Origin: Arenibacter sp041392165
GTDB lineage: Bacteria; Bacteroidota; Bacteroidia; Flavobacteriales; Flavobacteriaceae
Assembly (NCBI GenBank): GCA_041392165.1
Contig: JAWKMN010000002.1
Span: forward strand, 1 to 64,000
Direction of reading: 5' to 3'
Length of the DNA: 64,000 nucleotides
Made by a program: the position numbers and the translations under genes. This document shows, piece by piece, positions 19,282 to 27,963 of this stretch. The notes under the pieces were generated by a model. It saw nothing but the letters and a program-made list of their open reading frames with translations. It did not search any database and was not told the DNA's origin. Position 1 is the stretch's first letter, and the number at the start of each line of letters is the position of its first letter.

Positions 19282-20142
19282 ATGAAATTAGTACGATTTG
19301 GAGAAGTAGGACAGGAAAAACCTGGAGTTCAATTGGAAAATGGTACCCGATTGGACGTATCGGCCTTTGGAAGGGATTATGACGAAGATTTTTTTGGAAC
19401 GGACGGCTTGGCCCAGCTAAAGGATTGGTTGGCAAAAAATGAAGACAATTGTCCTAAGGTGGACCAAAGCGTACGTTTGGGCGCGCCCTTGGTGAGACCG
19501 TCAAAAATTGTATGTGTAGGGCTCAATTATGCCAAACACGCAGCAGAAAGTGGAATGGCAGTACCCAAGGAACCGGTGTTGTTCTTTAAGGCTACTTCTG
19601 CAATGGTAGGTCCTAACGATGATGTAATCATCCCAAAAGGAAGTGAAAAAACAGATTGGGAAGTGGAGTTGGCAGTGGTTATAGGAAAAAAGGCATCCTA
19701 TGTGACGGAGGCCAACGCTTTGGACCATGTTGCCGGATATGTATTGCACAACGACTATAGTGAGAGGGCCTTTCAAATAGAAAGGGAAGGCCAATGGGTA
19801 AAAGGGAAAAGTTGTGATACTTTTGCTCCCGTTGGCCCCTTCATTGCTACAAAGGATGAGATTAAAGATCCCAATAACCTACACCTATGGTTAAAATTGA
19901 ATGGGGAAACGGTACAGGATAGTTCCACTTCCGATTTTATTTTCAATGTGCAGGAGGTGGTGAGCTATATCAGTCAGTTTATGACCTTGTTGCCAGGAGA
20001 TATTATTTCTACGGGAACGCCATTTGGAGTAGGCCTAGGATTTAATCCCCCTAAATATTTAAAACCAGGGGATGTGGTAGAATTGGGAATCGAGGGGCTT
20101 GGAAGTTCCAAGCAAACGGCAAGGGCCTATAGCGAAAAATAA
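19282..20142 (+). CDS. FAH-family hydrolase, probable 2,4-diketo-3-deoxy-L-fuconate hydrolase
   Basis: 286 residues. The fumarylacetoacetate-hydrolase fold is recognisable from VGLNYAKHAAES, TSAMVGPND and the metal ligands E127, E129 (DWEVEL) and D158 (HNDYS), spaced as in FAHD1-type enzymes; STGTPFGVG follows. In the pathway this enzyme cleaves L-2,4-diketo-3-deoxyfuconate to pyruvate and L-lactate. Cytoplasmic. The substrate is inferred from the neighbouring fuconate dehydratase, the two SDRs and the lactate dehydrogenase at 35867. Confidence 0.88.
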   Translation: MKLVRFGEVGQEKPGVQLENGTRLDVSAFGRDYDEDFFGTDGLAQLKDWLAKNEDNCPKVDQSVRLGAPLVRPSKIVCVGLNYAKHAAESGMAVPKEPVLFFKATSAMVGPNDDVIIPKGSEKTDWEVELAVVIGKKASYVTEANALDHVAGYVLHNDYSERAFQIEREGQWVKGKSCDTFAPVGPFIATKDEIKDPNNLHLWLKLNGETVQDSSTSDFIFNVQEVVSYISQFMTLLPGDIISTGTPFGVGLGFNPPKYLKPGDVVELGIEGLGSSKQTARAYSEK

Positions 20143-20176
20143 GAACCATTTATATGAACCGAACAATCCAACCAAC

Positions 20177-22330
20177 GTGATTTCCAAATTCCGTTTTATT
20201 GCGATATACGTACTGCTTTTGGGGTATTGCTTTCAGGTCAATGGGCAGGACCTGGAATGGACGGAAATTGAAAATGGCATCTGGAAAGCCAGTGTTGGGG
20301 AACCAGAGGATATTAGTTTGTTAAAGGCCGCGGATGTGCAGCCCAAAGTGGAGGCACTTAAAAATTTGTCCGCGACATTTTTTCCATTTCAAAAGAATAA
20401 AATAAAGACAAAAATAATAGACGGGAAGACCTATCTGCAATTTCCATTATCTAGGGAAGAGCAAATCTATGGTTTGGGACTCCACTTTAAAACGGTACAT
20501 CAAAGAGGTCGCATTATGCAATTGCACGTAGACCATTACGGTGGTCGCGATGATGGCCGTACCCATGCTCCTGTTCCTTTCTATGTGTCCTCCAAAGGAT
20601 ATGGAGTGTTGATAGATGCGGCCAGGTATATTACCGTATATGCCGGAACGGGTATTAGGGTGGATGCGGACGACAAACCGGTCTTGAGGGACAGGAACAC
20701 AGATCCGAAATGGCAGGCGCAACCCTATTCCGATGCCGTGGAAATATTGGTGCCGGCAAAGGGAACCGATGTTTATATATATGGGGGTGCTACGCCCATG
20801 GAGGCTGTACAACGCTATAATTTATATAATGGAGGGGGGTATATTCCCCCAAAATGGGGCCTGGGATTTACCCAAAGGGTACCTACACTTTATACTCAGG
20901 ATGATATTGCCAAGGAAGCCCAAGAGTTTAAGGACCACGATTTTCCCTTAGATTTTATCGGAGTGGAGCCAGGGTGGCACAGTATGGCCTATCCCTGTAG
21001 TTTTGAATGGGACAGGACAAGATTTCCGGATCCAAAAAAGTTCAATAACGAATTATTGGCGGAGGGGATAAGGACCAACTTATGGTTAAACCCTTACGTA
21101 TCTCCGGTAGGATCCCTATATCCGAAATTAAAAGGTCTTTCCGCTTCACATACCGTGTGGAATGGGATTGTACCGGATTTGATGCTTCCTGAAACCAGGG
21201 CTATTTTTAAGCAACACTTTGTCCAAAACCATTTGGACCTTGGGGTCAGTGGTTATAAGATCGATGAGGTAGATGGCTATGACTTTTGGATATGGCCGGA
21301 TGTAGCTACATTTCCTTCGGGCTATAGCGGGGAACAGATGAGGCAGGTTTATGGACTGTTAATTCAGGACATGACCGCAAAATGGTTCAAGGAAAAAAAT
21401 CAGAGGACCTATGGTCTGGTAAGGGCATCCAATGCCGGGGGCAGTGCTTTGCCCTATGTTATATACAATGATTATTACAGTCATAAGGATTTTATTACGG
21501 CCCTGGTCAATAGCAGCTTTATAGGGGTGCTATGGACACCGGAGGTACGGGCCTCCAAAACGGCGGAGGAATGGTTGAGGAGAATGCAATCCGTTTGCTT
21601 TTCACCCATGGCCATGCTTAATGCCTGGGCAGACGGTACCAAACCCTGGTCCTTTCCCGAAGTGGAAGAGGCCGTCAGGGAGGTAGCCAATTTAAGGATG
21701 CAGTTATTACCCTATATTTATTCTACCTTTTCCCAATATCATTTTGAAGGCCTGCCTCCTTTTAGGGCCATGAATTTGGTAGATGGGTTTTCCTATGACC
21801 CGAAAGTGGACGAAGGGGAACTGGACTCAACGGACAATCCCTATAAAATAGCCCTTAAAAGTGAAATAAAGGATCAGTATATGATGGGCGACAATATTTT
21901 GGTAGCTCCCATGTTCGAAGGGGAAAGGGAGCGAAAGGTAATTCTGCCGAAAGGAAAATGGTTCGATTTCTACAATGGGGAATTTGTTGGGGAAAACGAG
22001 CTTATAACCGTAACTCCCGGAATGGAAAAAATACCGTTGTTTGTTAAGGATGGAGGTTTGGTTCCCATGCGGCCCACCCGGAGACAGGCTCCAAAAATTG
22101 GGGAAAAGGTAGACTTGATTATTCGTCATTACGGAACCAAGGAAGGTGAATATACCCTTTATGATGATGATGGGCTAAGCTTCGATTTTGAAAAGGGACA
22201 ATACTCTCAGGTCAAAATACAGGTAAAAAAGGACAGGAAAGGAAAACTTGTTGGCACTATAGGCAGTCCCGAAAAAGGGAAGCCATATAGCTACAGCAAA
22301 AAGGTGACCTGGGAATTCAAAACCAAATAA
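20177..22330 (+). CDS. GH31 alpha-glycosidase (secreted)
   Basis: About 717 residues from a GTG at 20177. The frame is open to an ATG at 20099, but that overlaps the FAH gene by 44 bp and places 26 polar residues before the signal peptide (FRFIAIYVLLLGYCFQVNGQ), so GTG is preferred. GH31 core: GGYIPPKWGLGF, DFIGVEPGWHSM, and nucleophile D363 in GYKIDEVDG; the C-terminal beta-sandwich starts around KGKWFDFYNGE. Family activities include alpha-xylosidase, alpha-galactosidase and alpha-glucosidase. Here it probably trims non-fucose side residues of a heterofucan (inference). Confidence 0.88.
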   Translation: MISKFRFIAIYVLLLGYCFQVNGQDLEWTEIENGIWKASVGEPEDISLLKAADVQPKVEALKNLSATFFPFQKNKIKTKIIDGKTYLQFPLSREEQIYGLGLHFKTVHQRGRIMQLHVDHYGGRDDGRTHAPVPFYVSSKGYGVLIDAARYITVYAGTGIRVDADDKPVLRDRNTDPKWQAQPYSDAVEILVPAKGTDVYIYGGATPMEAVQRYNLYNGGGYIPPKWGLGFTQRVPTLYTQDDIAKEAQEFKDHDFPLDFIGVEPGWHSMAYPCSFEWDRTRFPDPKKFNNELLAEGIRTNLWLNPYVSPVGSLYPKLKGLSASHTVWNGIVPDLMLPETRAIFKQHFVQNHLDLGVSGYKIDEVDGYDFWIWPDVATFPSGYSGEQMRQVYGLLIQDMTAKWFKEKNQRTYGLVRASNAGGSALPYVIYNDYYSHKDFITALVNSSFIGVLWTPEVRASKTAEEWLRRMQSVCFSPMAMLNAWADGTKPWSFPEVEEAVREVANLRMQLLPYIYSTFSQYHFEGLPPFRAMNLVDGFSYDPKVDEGELDSTDNPYKIALKSEIKDQYMMGDNILVAPMFEGERERKVILPKGKWFDFYNGEFVGENELITVTPGMEKIPLFVKDGGLVPMRPTRRQAPKIGEKVDLIIRHYGTKEGEYTLYDDDGLSFDFEKGQYSQVKIQVKKDRKGKLVGTIGSPEKGKPYSYSKKVTWEFKTK

Positions 22331-22364
22331 AATCTATTTAAAAAACGGTGGGATACAGGATGAT

Positions 22365-24497
22365 ATGATCGGGAAGCAATTATTATTTATACTTTTAGGG
22401 CTATTTTCAATAAGCGGATCCATAGGGGCCAGCTTTCAAGAACCCATTAAAATTGCCTGTGTAGGAAACAGTATTACCTATGGTTCGGGAGTGGCCAATA
22501 GGGAAAAAAATGCCTATCCAGAGCAATTACAGTCCATGTTGGGGAATACATATGAAGTAAGGAATTTCGGGGTCAGTGGAAGAACCCTATTAAAAAAAGG
22601 GAATAACCCCTATTGGGAAACGGAATCCTATTCCAAGGCGTTGGAATTTAAGCCCGATGTCGTTTTTATAAAATTGGGTACCAATGATAGCAAGCTTCAA
22701 AATCGGATTCATTTGGCCGATTTCGAGGAAGATTATACGGACCTGGTCAATAGCTTTAAAAAGGAAAATAAACAGGCTAGGATAATTCTTTTGCTTCCCA
22801 TTCCTGCCTTTACAGCTGATACTACCCGGATTTGGAACGAAGTCATCATAAATAAAATTGTCCCTATAACCCGTACCGTAGCCTATAGGACGAATTCGGA
22901 GGTGCTGGATCTGTACCAATTGTTTGTTGATCGACCTGATTTATTGCCGGATAAGGTGCACCCTTCTTCCCTTGGGGCAACGGTAATTGCCAAAAGATTA
23001 TATGAAGCGGTAATCCAAAAGGAATCTGTAACAATAGATATCTTAAAATCCAAGGAAATAAAAGTACTGGAACCCGAAAATTTTTATGGTTATTCCCTTA
23101 CCAATTTTGAACTTAAGGGCACCCAATGTAAGGTGGTAAAGCCAAAAAAAGTGGCTCCCGGAGCTCCTTGGGTATTGAGGGCGCGCTTTTGGGGCCATGA
23201 ACCCCAAACGGATATTGCCTTGCTGGAAAGGGGCTTCCATATTGCCTATTGCGATGTGGCCAATTTGTACGGTGGTCCCGAGGCGATTAAACGTTGGGAC
23301 CGATTTTATGGGTTGATGGTCCAGGCCGGACTCTCCAAAAAAGTGGTCTTGGAAGGGATGAGCCGAGGGGGGTTGATTGTTTATAATTGGGCAGAAAAGA
23401 ACCCGAAAAAAGTAGCCTGTGTGTACGCCGATGCCCCAGTTATTGATGGGAAGAGCTGGCCCGGCGGTATGGGGCGGGGTAAGGGAAGTGCCTTGGATTG
23501 GGAGGCATTCAAAAAAATATACGGTTTAAAAACTGAAAAGGATGTTTCCAATTTTATAGGAAATCCTATCCATAAAGTTAAGTCGATAGCACAGGGAGGC
23601 TTTCCCATGATCCATATTTGCGGGGCGGCCGATGGTGTGGTACCTGTCGAAGAAAACACCAAGCCTTTTGAAGAGGCGATTAAGGCAAATGGAGGTAGTA
23701 TCCATGTTGTATTCAAGGAGGGGGTAGGGCATCATCCCCATAGTTTGGAAAACCCGACTCTGATTGTCGATTTTATCCTTAACGCAACCGGGCAGAAGGT
23801 GAATTATGCCCAAATTCCAGCGCCGAGTGCGGAGTATAGATCGGCTGCCGGGTGGAAGGAAGGAAAGGATTGGTGGGCCCAGGCATATGATATAGATTCT
23901 TTGTGCAGGGCATCCAAGGAAACCGATTTGCTGCTCATAGGGAATTCCATTACCCAAGGCTGGGGAGGAAATAGGCCAAATGTTACCTATGCCCCCGGTA
24001 AAGAGGCTGCGGAAGTGTATTTTAAGGATTTAAATTGGATTGGTGCCGGTATTTCCGGAGACCGTACCCAGCACATTTTATATCGTCTATATAATAGAAA
24101 TTATGAAGTTGCCAGACCAAAGGTGGTGGTATTGACTATTGGCGTGAACAATTTTGGTGACCATTCTGCGGAAGAAATTGCGGATGGCATTGGAAAGGTA
24201 CTGGACCTGACAAGGCAAAAATTTTCCCCTTCCACAAAAATTATACTGTTTGGTCCTCTGCCTACGGGCTTGGACCCATATACGGATAGGAGGGAGAAGT
24301 ACAATAAGGTACATGCCCTGATCCGGCATCATGGAAATGGAAAAAATGTATTCTATTACAATTTGATCAATGCATTTTCCAATGAAAAGGGATTTTTGAA
24401 ATCCGATCTGTTTTCAAAGGATGGCATACATTTATTGCCCCAAGGATATGAGGTCTGGGGAAAAATCATAAGGGATGAATACGATAGAATAAACTAG
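22365..24497 (+). CDS. Three-domain secreted esterase: SGNH hydrolase - alpha/beta hydrolase - SGNH hydrolase
   Basis: 710 residues, with three complete-looking hydrolase modules in one frame. Residues 1-22 are a signal peptide. SGNH-1 (25-220): VGNSIT with S36, GTND (105-108), and catalytic D196/H199 in DKVHP. An alpha/beta hydrolase (about 240-475): GMSRGG with S333, AADG with D423, and GHHPH (H456/457). SGNH-2 (about 500-710): IGNSIT with S528, GVNN (593-596), and D686/H689 in DGIH. The likely job is removal of acetyl or other ester groups from the polysaccharide. It starts 35 bp after GH31. Confidence 0.88.
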   Translation: MIGKQLLFILLGLFSISGSIGASFQEPIKIACVGNSITYGSGVANREKNAYPEQLQSMLGNTYEVRNFGVSGRTLLKKGNNPYWETESYSKALEFKPDVVFIKLGTNDSKLQNRIHLADFEEDYTDLVNSFKKENKQARIILLLPIPAFTADTTRIWNEVIINKIVPITRTVAYRTNSEVLDLYQLFVDRPDLLPDKVHPSSLGATVIAKRLYEAVIQKESVTIDILKSKEIKVLEPENFYGYSLTNFELKGTQCKVVKPKKVAPGAPWVLRARFWGHEPQTDIALLERGFHIAYCDVANLYGGPEAIKRWDRFYGLMVQAGLSKKVVLEGMSRGGLIVYNWAEKNPKKVACVYADAPVIDGKSWPGGMGRGKGSALDWEAFKKIYGLKTEKDVSNFIGNPIHKVKSIAQGGFPMIHICGAADGVVPVEENTKPFEEAIKANGGSIHVVFKEGVGHHPHSLENPTLIVDFILNATGQKVNYAQIPAPSAEYRSAAGWKEGKDWWAQAYDIDSLCRASKETDLLLIGNSITQGWGGNRPNVTYAPGKEAAEVYFKDLNWIGAGISGDRTQHILYRLYNRNYEVARPKVVVLTIGVNNFGDHSAEEIADGIGKVLDLTRQKFSPSTKIILFGPLPTGLDPYTDRREKYNKVHALIRHHGNGKNVFYYNLINAFSNEKGFLKSDLFSKDGIHLLPQGYEVWGKIIRDEYDRIN

Positions 24498-24581
24498 GCA
24501 GGAATAAGGACATCCAATACGGCGACATATTTTAGGGGACGTTTCAAAATAAAGATTTTACCAACACCAAAATTTAAACAG

Positions 24582-25976
24582 ATGAAAAAATTAATTGGTT
24601 TACTGCTACTACTGTCAACCGCCCACAGTTATGGCGAAATTTGGCTTCCTTCCATTCTTTCGGACAATATGGTACTACAGCAAGATTCGAATGTTACTAT
24701 TTGGGGATGGACAACAAGTACCAGTGAGGATATTACGGTATATGGGACCTGGAACAATGAAAAAGTGACCACCAAGGCCTTTCAGGGAGTTTGGTCCCTT
24801 CAATTGCCCACCCCAAAGGCAGGGGGAACTTACAGCCTAATAGTGGAAGGCCATGAAAAATTGGAGTTGACAAATGTACTGATAGGGGAAGTCTGGTTGG
24901 GTTCCGGACAGAGCAATATGCAGTGGACTCCAAAACACGGTCTGGAAAATGCGGACGAAGAAATAAAAAATGCCAATTACCCCGAGATACGTTTCTTTCA
25001 GGTAGCGCAGCAGATTTCAGACCATCCCCAGGACCAACTAAAGGGAAGATGGGAGGTTTGTACTCCGGAAACTATGGCGAAGTTTAGTTCCGTAGCTTAT
25101 TTTTTTAGTAGGGAACTACATCAAAATTTGGCCGTTCCAGTGGGTATTATTAATTCCAGTTGGGGGGGGACGCCGGTGGAAGTATGGTTAAAAAATGAGT
25201 TGATAACCAAGGATGCCGAATTGGCAATAGCCGCAAAAAAATTGAAAGAGGTTGCCTGGTGGCCCAGTAATCCGGGCGCGGCCTACAATGCTATGATACA
25301 CCCTATTACTAAATTCAGCATAACAGGTTGTATTTGGTACCAGGGGGAATCCAACAGGGTAGATCCTGTTTCCTATTACAAATCCTTTCCCTTGATGATC
25401 AAATCCTGGAGGGAGGAATGGGGCAAGGACCTGCCGTTTTATTTTGTACAGATAGCCCCTTATAAATATGACGACCCCATGGGTACGGATGCGGCACAGG
25501 TAAGGGATGCGCAATTGTATACCATGCAAAATTTGGACAATACGGGAATGGTGGTCACCAATGATATCGGGAATTTGGAAGATATACATCCTATAAATAA
25601 ACAGGAAGTAGGACGTCGTTTGTCACTTTGGGCCCTGGCTAAAGCCTATGGAAAAGAAGGGCTGGAATATTCGGGACCGATTTATAGTTCCATGGAGATT
25701 AAGAACAAAAAAATCGTTCTTAGTTTTGATTATGCCGACAAGGGTTTAATGAAAAAGGGAAAAGAATTGCGCGAGTTTTATGTGGCCGGGGAAGATCGGG
25801 TATTTTATCCTGCAAAAGCTAAGATTAATGGTAATACCGTAGAAGTATCCTCTTTAAAAGTGAAGAATCCCGCAGCGGTGCGGTTTGCCTTTGCCAATGG
25901 GGCCTTGCCCAATCTATATAATTCGGGGGGCTTACCGGCATCGGCTTTTAGGACGGATAATTGGGAGTTGAAATAA
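24582..25976 (+). CDS. Sialate-O-acetylesterase-like SGNH esterase (SASA/DUF303 type)
   Basis: 464 residues with a signal peptide (LIGLLLLLSTAHSYG). It opens like 9-O-acetylesterases (LPSILSDNMVLQQ), has the nucleophile S111 in GSGQSNMQW, then VGIINSSWGGTPVEVW, IWYQGESN and a C-terminal D-I-H motif (LEDIHP). Most marine homologues act on O-acetylated glycans, not on sialic acid. Its place after the triple esterase and before fucosidases suggests deacetylation of the sulfated fucan (inference). Confidence 0.9.
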   Translation: MKKLIGLLLLLSTAHSYGEIWLPSILSDNMVLQQDSNVTIWGWTTSTSEDITVYGTWNNEKVTTKAFQGVWSLQLPTPKAGGTYSLIVEGHEKLELTNVLIGEVWLGSGQSNMQWTPKHGLENADEEIKNANYPEIRFFQVAQQISDHPQDQLKGRWEVCTPETMAKFSSVAYFFSRELHQNLAVPVGIINSSWGGTPVEVWLKNELITKDAELAIAAKKLKEVAWWPSNPGAAYNAMIHPITKFSITGCIWYQGESNRVDPVSYYKSFPLMIKSWREEWGKDLPFYFVQIAPYKYDDPMGTDAAQVRDAQLYTMQNLDNTGMVVTNDIGNLEDIHPINKQEVGRRLSLWALAKAYGKEGLEYSGPIYSSMEIKNKKIVLSFDYADKGLMKKGKELREFYVAGEDRVFYPAKAKINGNTVEVSSLKVKNPAAVRFAFANGALPNLYNSGGLPASAFRTDNWELK

Positions 25977-25995
25977 TAGAACCATACCGTAGGAA

Positions 25996-26466
25996 ATGAA
26001 GCGGATCAATGTATTTATGATAGGCCTGTTAGTACCAATGGTGTTCTTTTGCAATAAACCGGAGCAGGAACAAACGCCCCATGAAATATGGTATGCCCAA
26101 CCCGCTTACAGATGGATGGAGGCCCTACCGGTAGGGAATGGTCGTTTGTGGGCCATGGTCTTTGGAGACCCCCAAAATGAAGGGATACAGCTCAACGAGG
26201 ATTCCATGTGGCCGGGCGGCCCGGACTGGGAGTATTCCAAGGGAAACGCCGGGGATTTGAAACATTTTAGAAAATTGCTTCGGGAAGGAAAGGCCCACGA
26301 GGTTGATGCCTCTTATATAGATAAGTTCTCTTATAAAACGGTGGTTCGCTCCCATCATATCATAGGAGATCTTTTGTCGACTTTAAGGGAGAAATAGGTT
26401 GAAAACTATAGAAGGGCGTTAAGCCTTAATGATGCTATGGAAAAAAATAGATTTACACTGAGATAG
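25996..26466 (+). pseudogene. Truncated, frameshifted GH95 alpha-L-fucosidase remnant
   Basis: The first 133 codons match the GH95 N-terminal domain (EIWYAQPAYRWMEALPVGNG, then IQLNEDSMWPGGP), with a signal peptide ending near FFCNK. After IIGDL the frame breaks at 26371-26376: restoring one T in the run gives FVDFKGEIG in the next frame. VENYRRALSLNDAM then resumes in the original frame from 26398 after a stop at 26395. All three pieces fit the GH95 pattern. The remaining 600 or so residues, with the catalytic domain, are gone; the next gene starts at 26484. Non-functional. Confidence 0.85.
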
Positions 26467-26483
26467 ATCATATGTTTGGATAA

Positions 26484-27824
26484 ATGAAGAAACTGATTAT
26501 TTTTATTTTATTATTGACCATCACGACAAATTTCGCCCAAGAACAGGTTCATGATACCATTTTACACAACGAGCAAAAAATGCAATGGTTCAAAGATGCC
26601 AAACTGGGCATTTTCATCCATTGGGGTCTGTATTCCGTAAATGGGATAGATGAATCCTGGTCTTTCTATAATGGATATATTTCACATGAAAATTATTTAA
26701 AGCAGACCAAAGGGTTTACCGCCAAAAAATACGACCCACAGGCTTGGGCAGATCTTATAAAGCGCAGTGGCGCCAAATACTCGGTAATTACTGCCAAACA
26801 TCACGAAGGTTTCGCTCTTTGGGATACTAAATTTGGGGATTTTAACGCTGTTAAAAGTGCAGCGGCCAAACGGGATGTATTGACCCCTTTTGTATCCTCA
26901 CTTCGAAAGAACAAGTTAAAAGTGGGGATCTATTATTCCCTGCCCGACTGGTCGTATGATGATTATACCCACTTTACAAGGGATTCCGTTAGATATAAAA
27001 TCTCCGAAGAGCCAAAACGATGGAAAAAATTCCTACCCTATTATCAGGGTCAGTTAAAGGAACTATCGGATAATTACGATCCCGACCTGTATTGGTTTGA
27101 TGGGGATTGGGAACACAATTCCGAGGAATGGGAAGTGCCCAAGGTAAGACAGATGCTTTTTGGCAAGAACCCCAATACCATTTTAAATTCCAGATTGAGG
27201 GGGCAAGGGGATTATGCCACCCCTGAACAAGGTATGCCCATCACAAGACCAAAGAACAAATTTTGGGAATTATGTTTAACTATGAACGATTCCTGGGGAT
27301 TTCAAAAAAATGACCACTATTATAAAACTACCGATCAAATAATCGGGATTTTCGCGGATGTTATTGCAAATGGAGGCAACTTATTGCTGGATATAGGTCC
27401 CAAAGGAGATGGTAGTATTCCAGAGGAACAGGTGGCCATACTGGAAGGTTTGGGCCGCTGGACCAACAAACATAAAGAGGCTATTTATGGTACCCGGTCC
27501 GGGATTCCAAAAGAACATTTTTATGGCCCTACTACCTTGTCCAAAGACGGGAACATCCTTTATTTATTTGTAAAAGGTAATCCGAATGGGGAGGTGGTTA
27601 TTCGGGGCCTGAAAAATAGGATCAATCGTATTTATGTGGTGGGTGAGGGCACTAAATTATCGCATCAGGTAATTGGTAAGATATATTGGAGCCATTACCC
27701 GGGAATCAATTATATTAAGCTGCCGGAACATGTGCTGGATGAAAATATGACCGTTCTGGCTGTTATGCTCGATGGTAAGGTGGATTTATATCGTGAGGAT
27801 GGGGCTGTAATTGAAAGCAACTAG
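26484..27824 (+). CDS. GH29 alpha-L-fucosidase (secreted)
   Basis: 446 residues, signal peptide MKKLIIFILLLTITTNFAQ. GH29 core: AKLGIFIHWGLYSV, ITAKHHEGFALW (His pair 106-107), KVGIYYSLPDWSYDD, nucleophile D206 in LYWFDGDWEH, and NGGNLLLDIGPKGDG. A C-terminal beta-sandwich follows (NILYLFVKGNPNGEVVIRGL). No lipobox, so periplasmic or secreted. Its layout is that of classical GH29 (GH29-A-like), differing from the lipoprotein paralogue at 14933. It releases L-fucose for FucP uptake. Confidence 0.93.
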   Translation: MKKLIIFILLLTITTNFAQEQVHDTILHNEQKMQWFKDAKLGIFIHWGLYSVNGIDESWSFYNGYISHENYLKQTKGFTAKKYDPQAWADLIKRSGAKYSVITAKHHEGFALWDTKFGDFNAVKSAAAKRDVLTPFVSSLRKNKLKVGIYYSLPDWSYDDYTHFTRDSVRYKISEEPKRWKKFLPYYQGQLKELSDNYDPDLYWFDGDWEHNSEEWEVPKVRQMLFGKNPNTILNSRLRGQGDYATPEQGMPITRPKNKFWELCLTMNDSWGFQKNDHYYKTTDQIIGIFADVIANGGNLLLDIGPKGDGSIPEEQVAILEGLGRWTNKHKEAIYGTRSGIPKEHFYGPTTLSKDGNILYLFVKGNPNGEVVIRGLKNRINRIYVVGEGTKLSHQVIGKIYWSHYPGINYIKLPEHVLDENMTVLAVMLDGKVDLYREDGAVIESN

Positions 27825-27834
27825 TGTTAAGTTA

Positions 27835-27902
27835 GCCGAGAAATGACTGCTCGATTCCGTTCGAAGTGACGATCTATTGTCCGCTCGATCGGAGTCGAGA
27901 CC
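27835..27902. repeat. Dispersed repeat of the 'TCGANTCCGNTCGAAGTGACG' class
   Basis: The spacer between the fucosidase and the frameshifted sulfatase holds CGAGAAATGACTGCTCGATT, then CGTTCGAAGTGACGATC and CCGCTCGATCGGAGTCGAGA. These are inverted and direct copies of a motif I recall as repeated in flavobacterial intergenic DNA. No coding potential is seen. Confidence 0.5.
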
Positions 27903-27963
27903 TGAATTCAATAACATAACATTTTTTAAGCATAACACTAGGTGATTTAAACAACATAAGAAT

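Noticed and set aside
24582..25976. True sialate O-acetylesterase
   Set aside because: The SASA-type fold is clear, but the locus has no sialic-acid genes; the name is kept only as family label.
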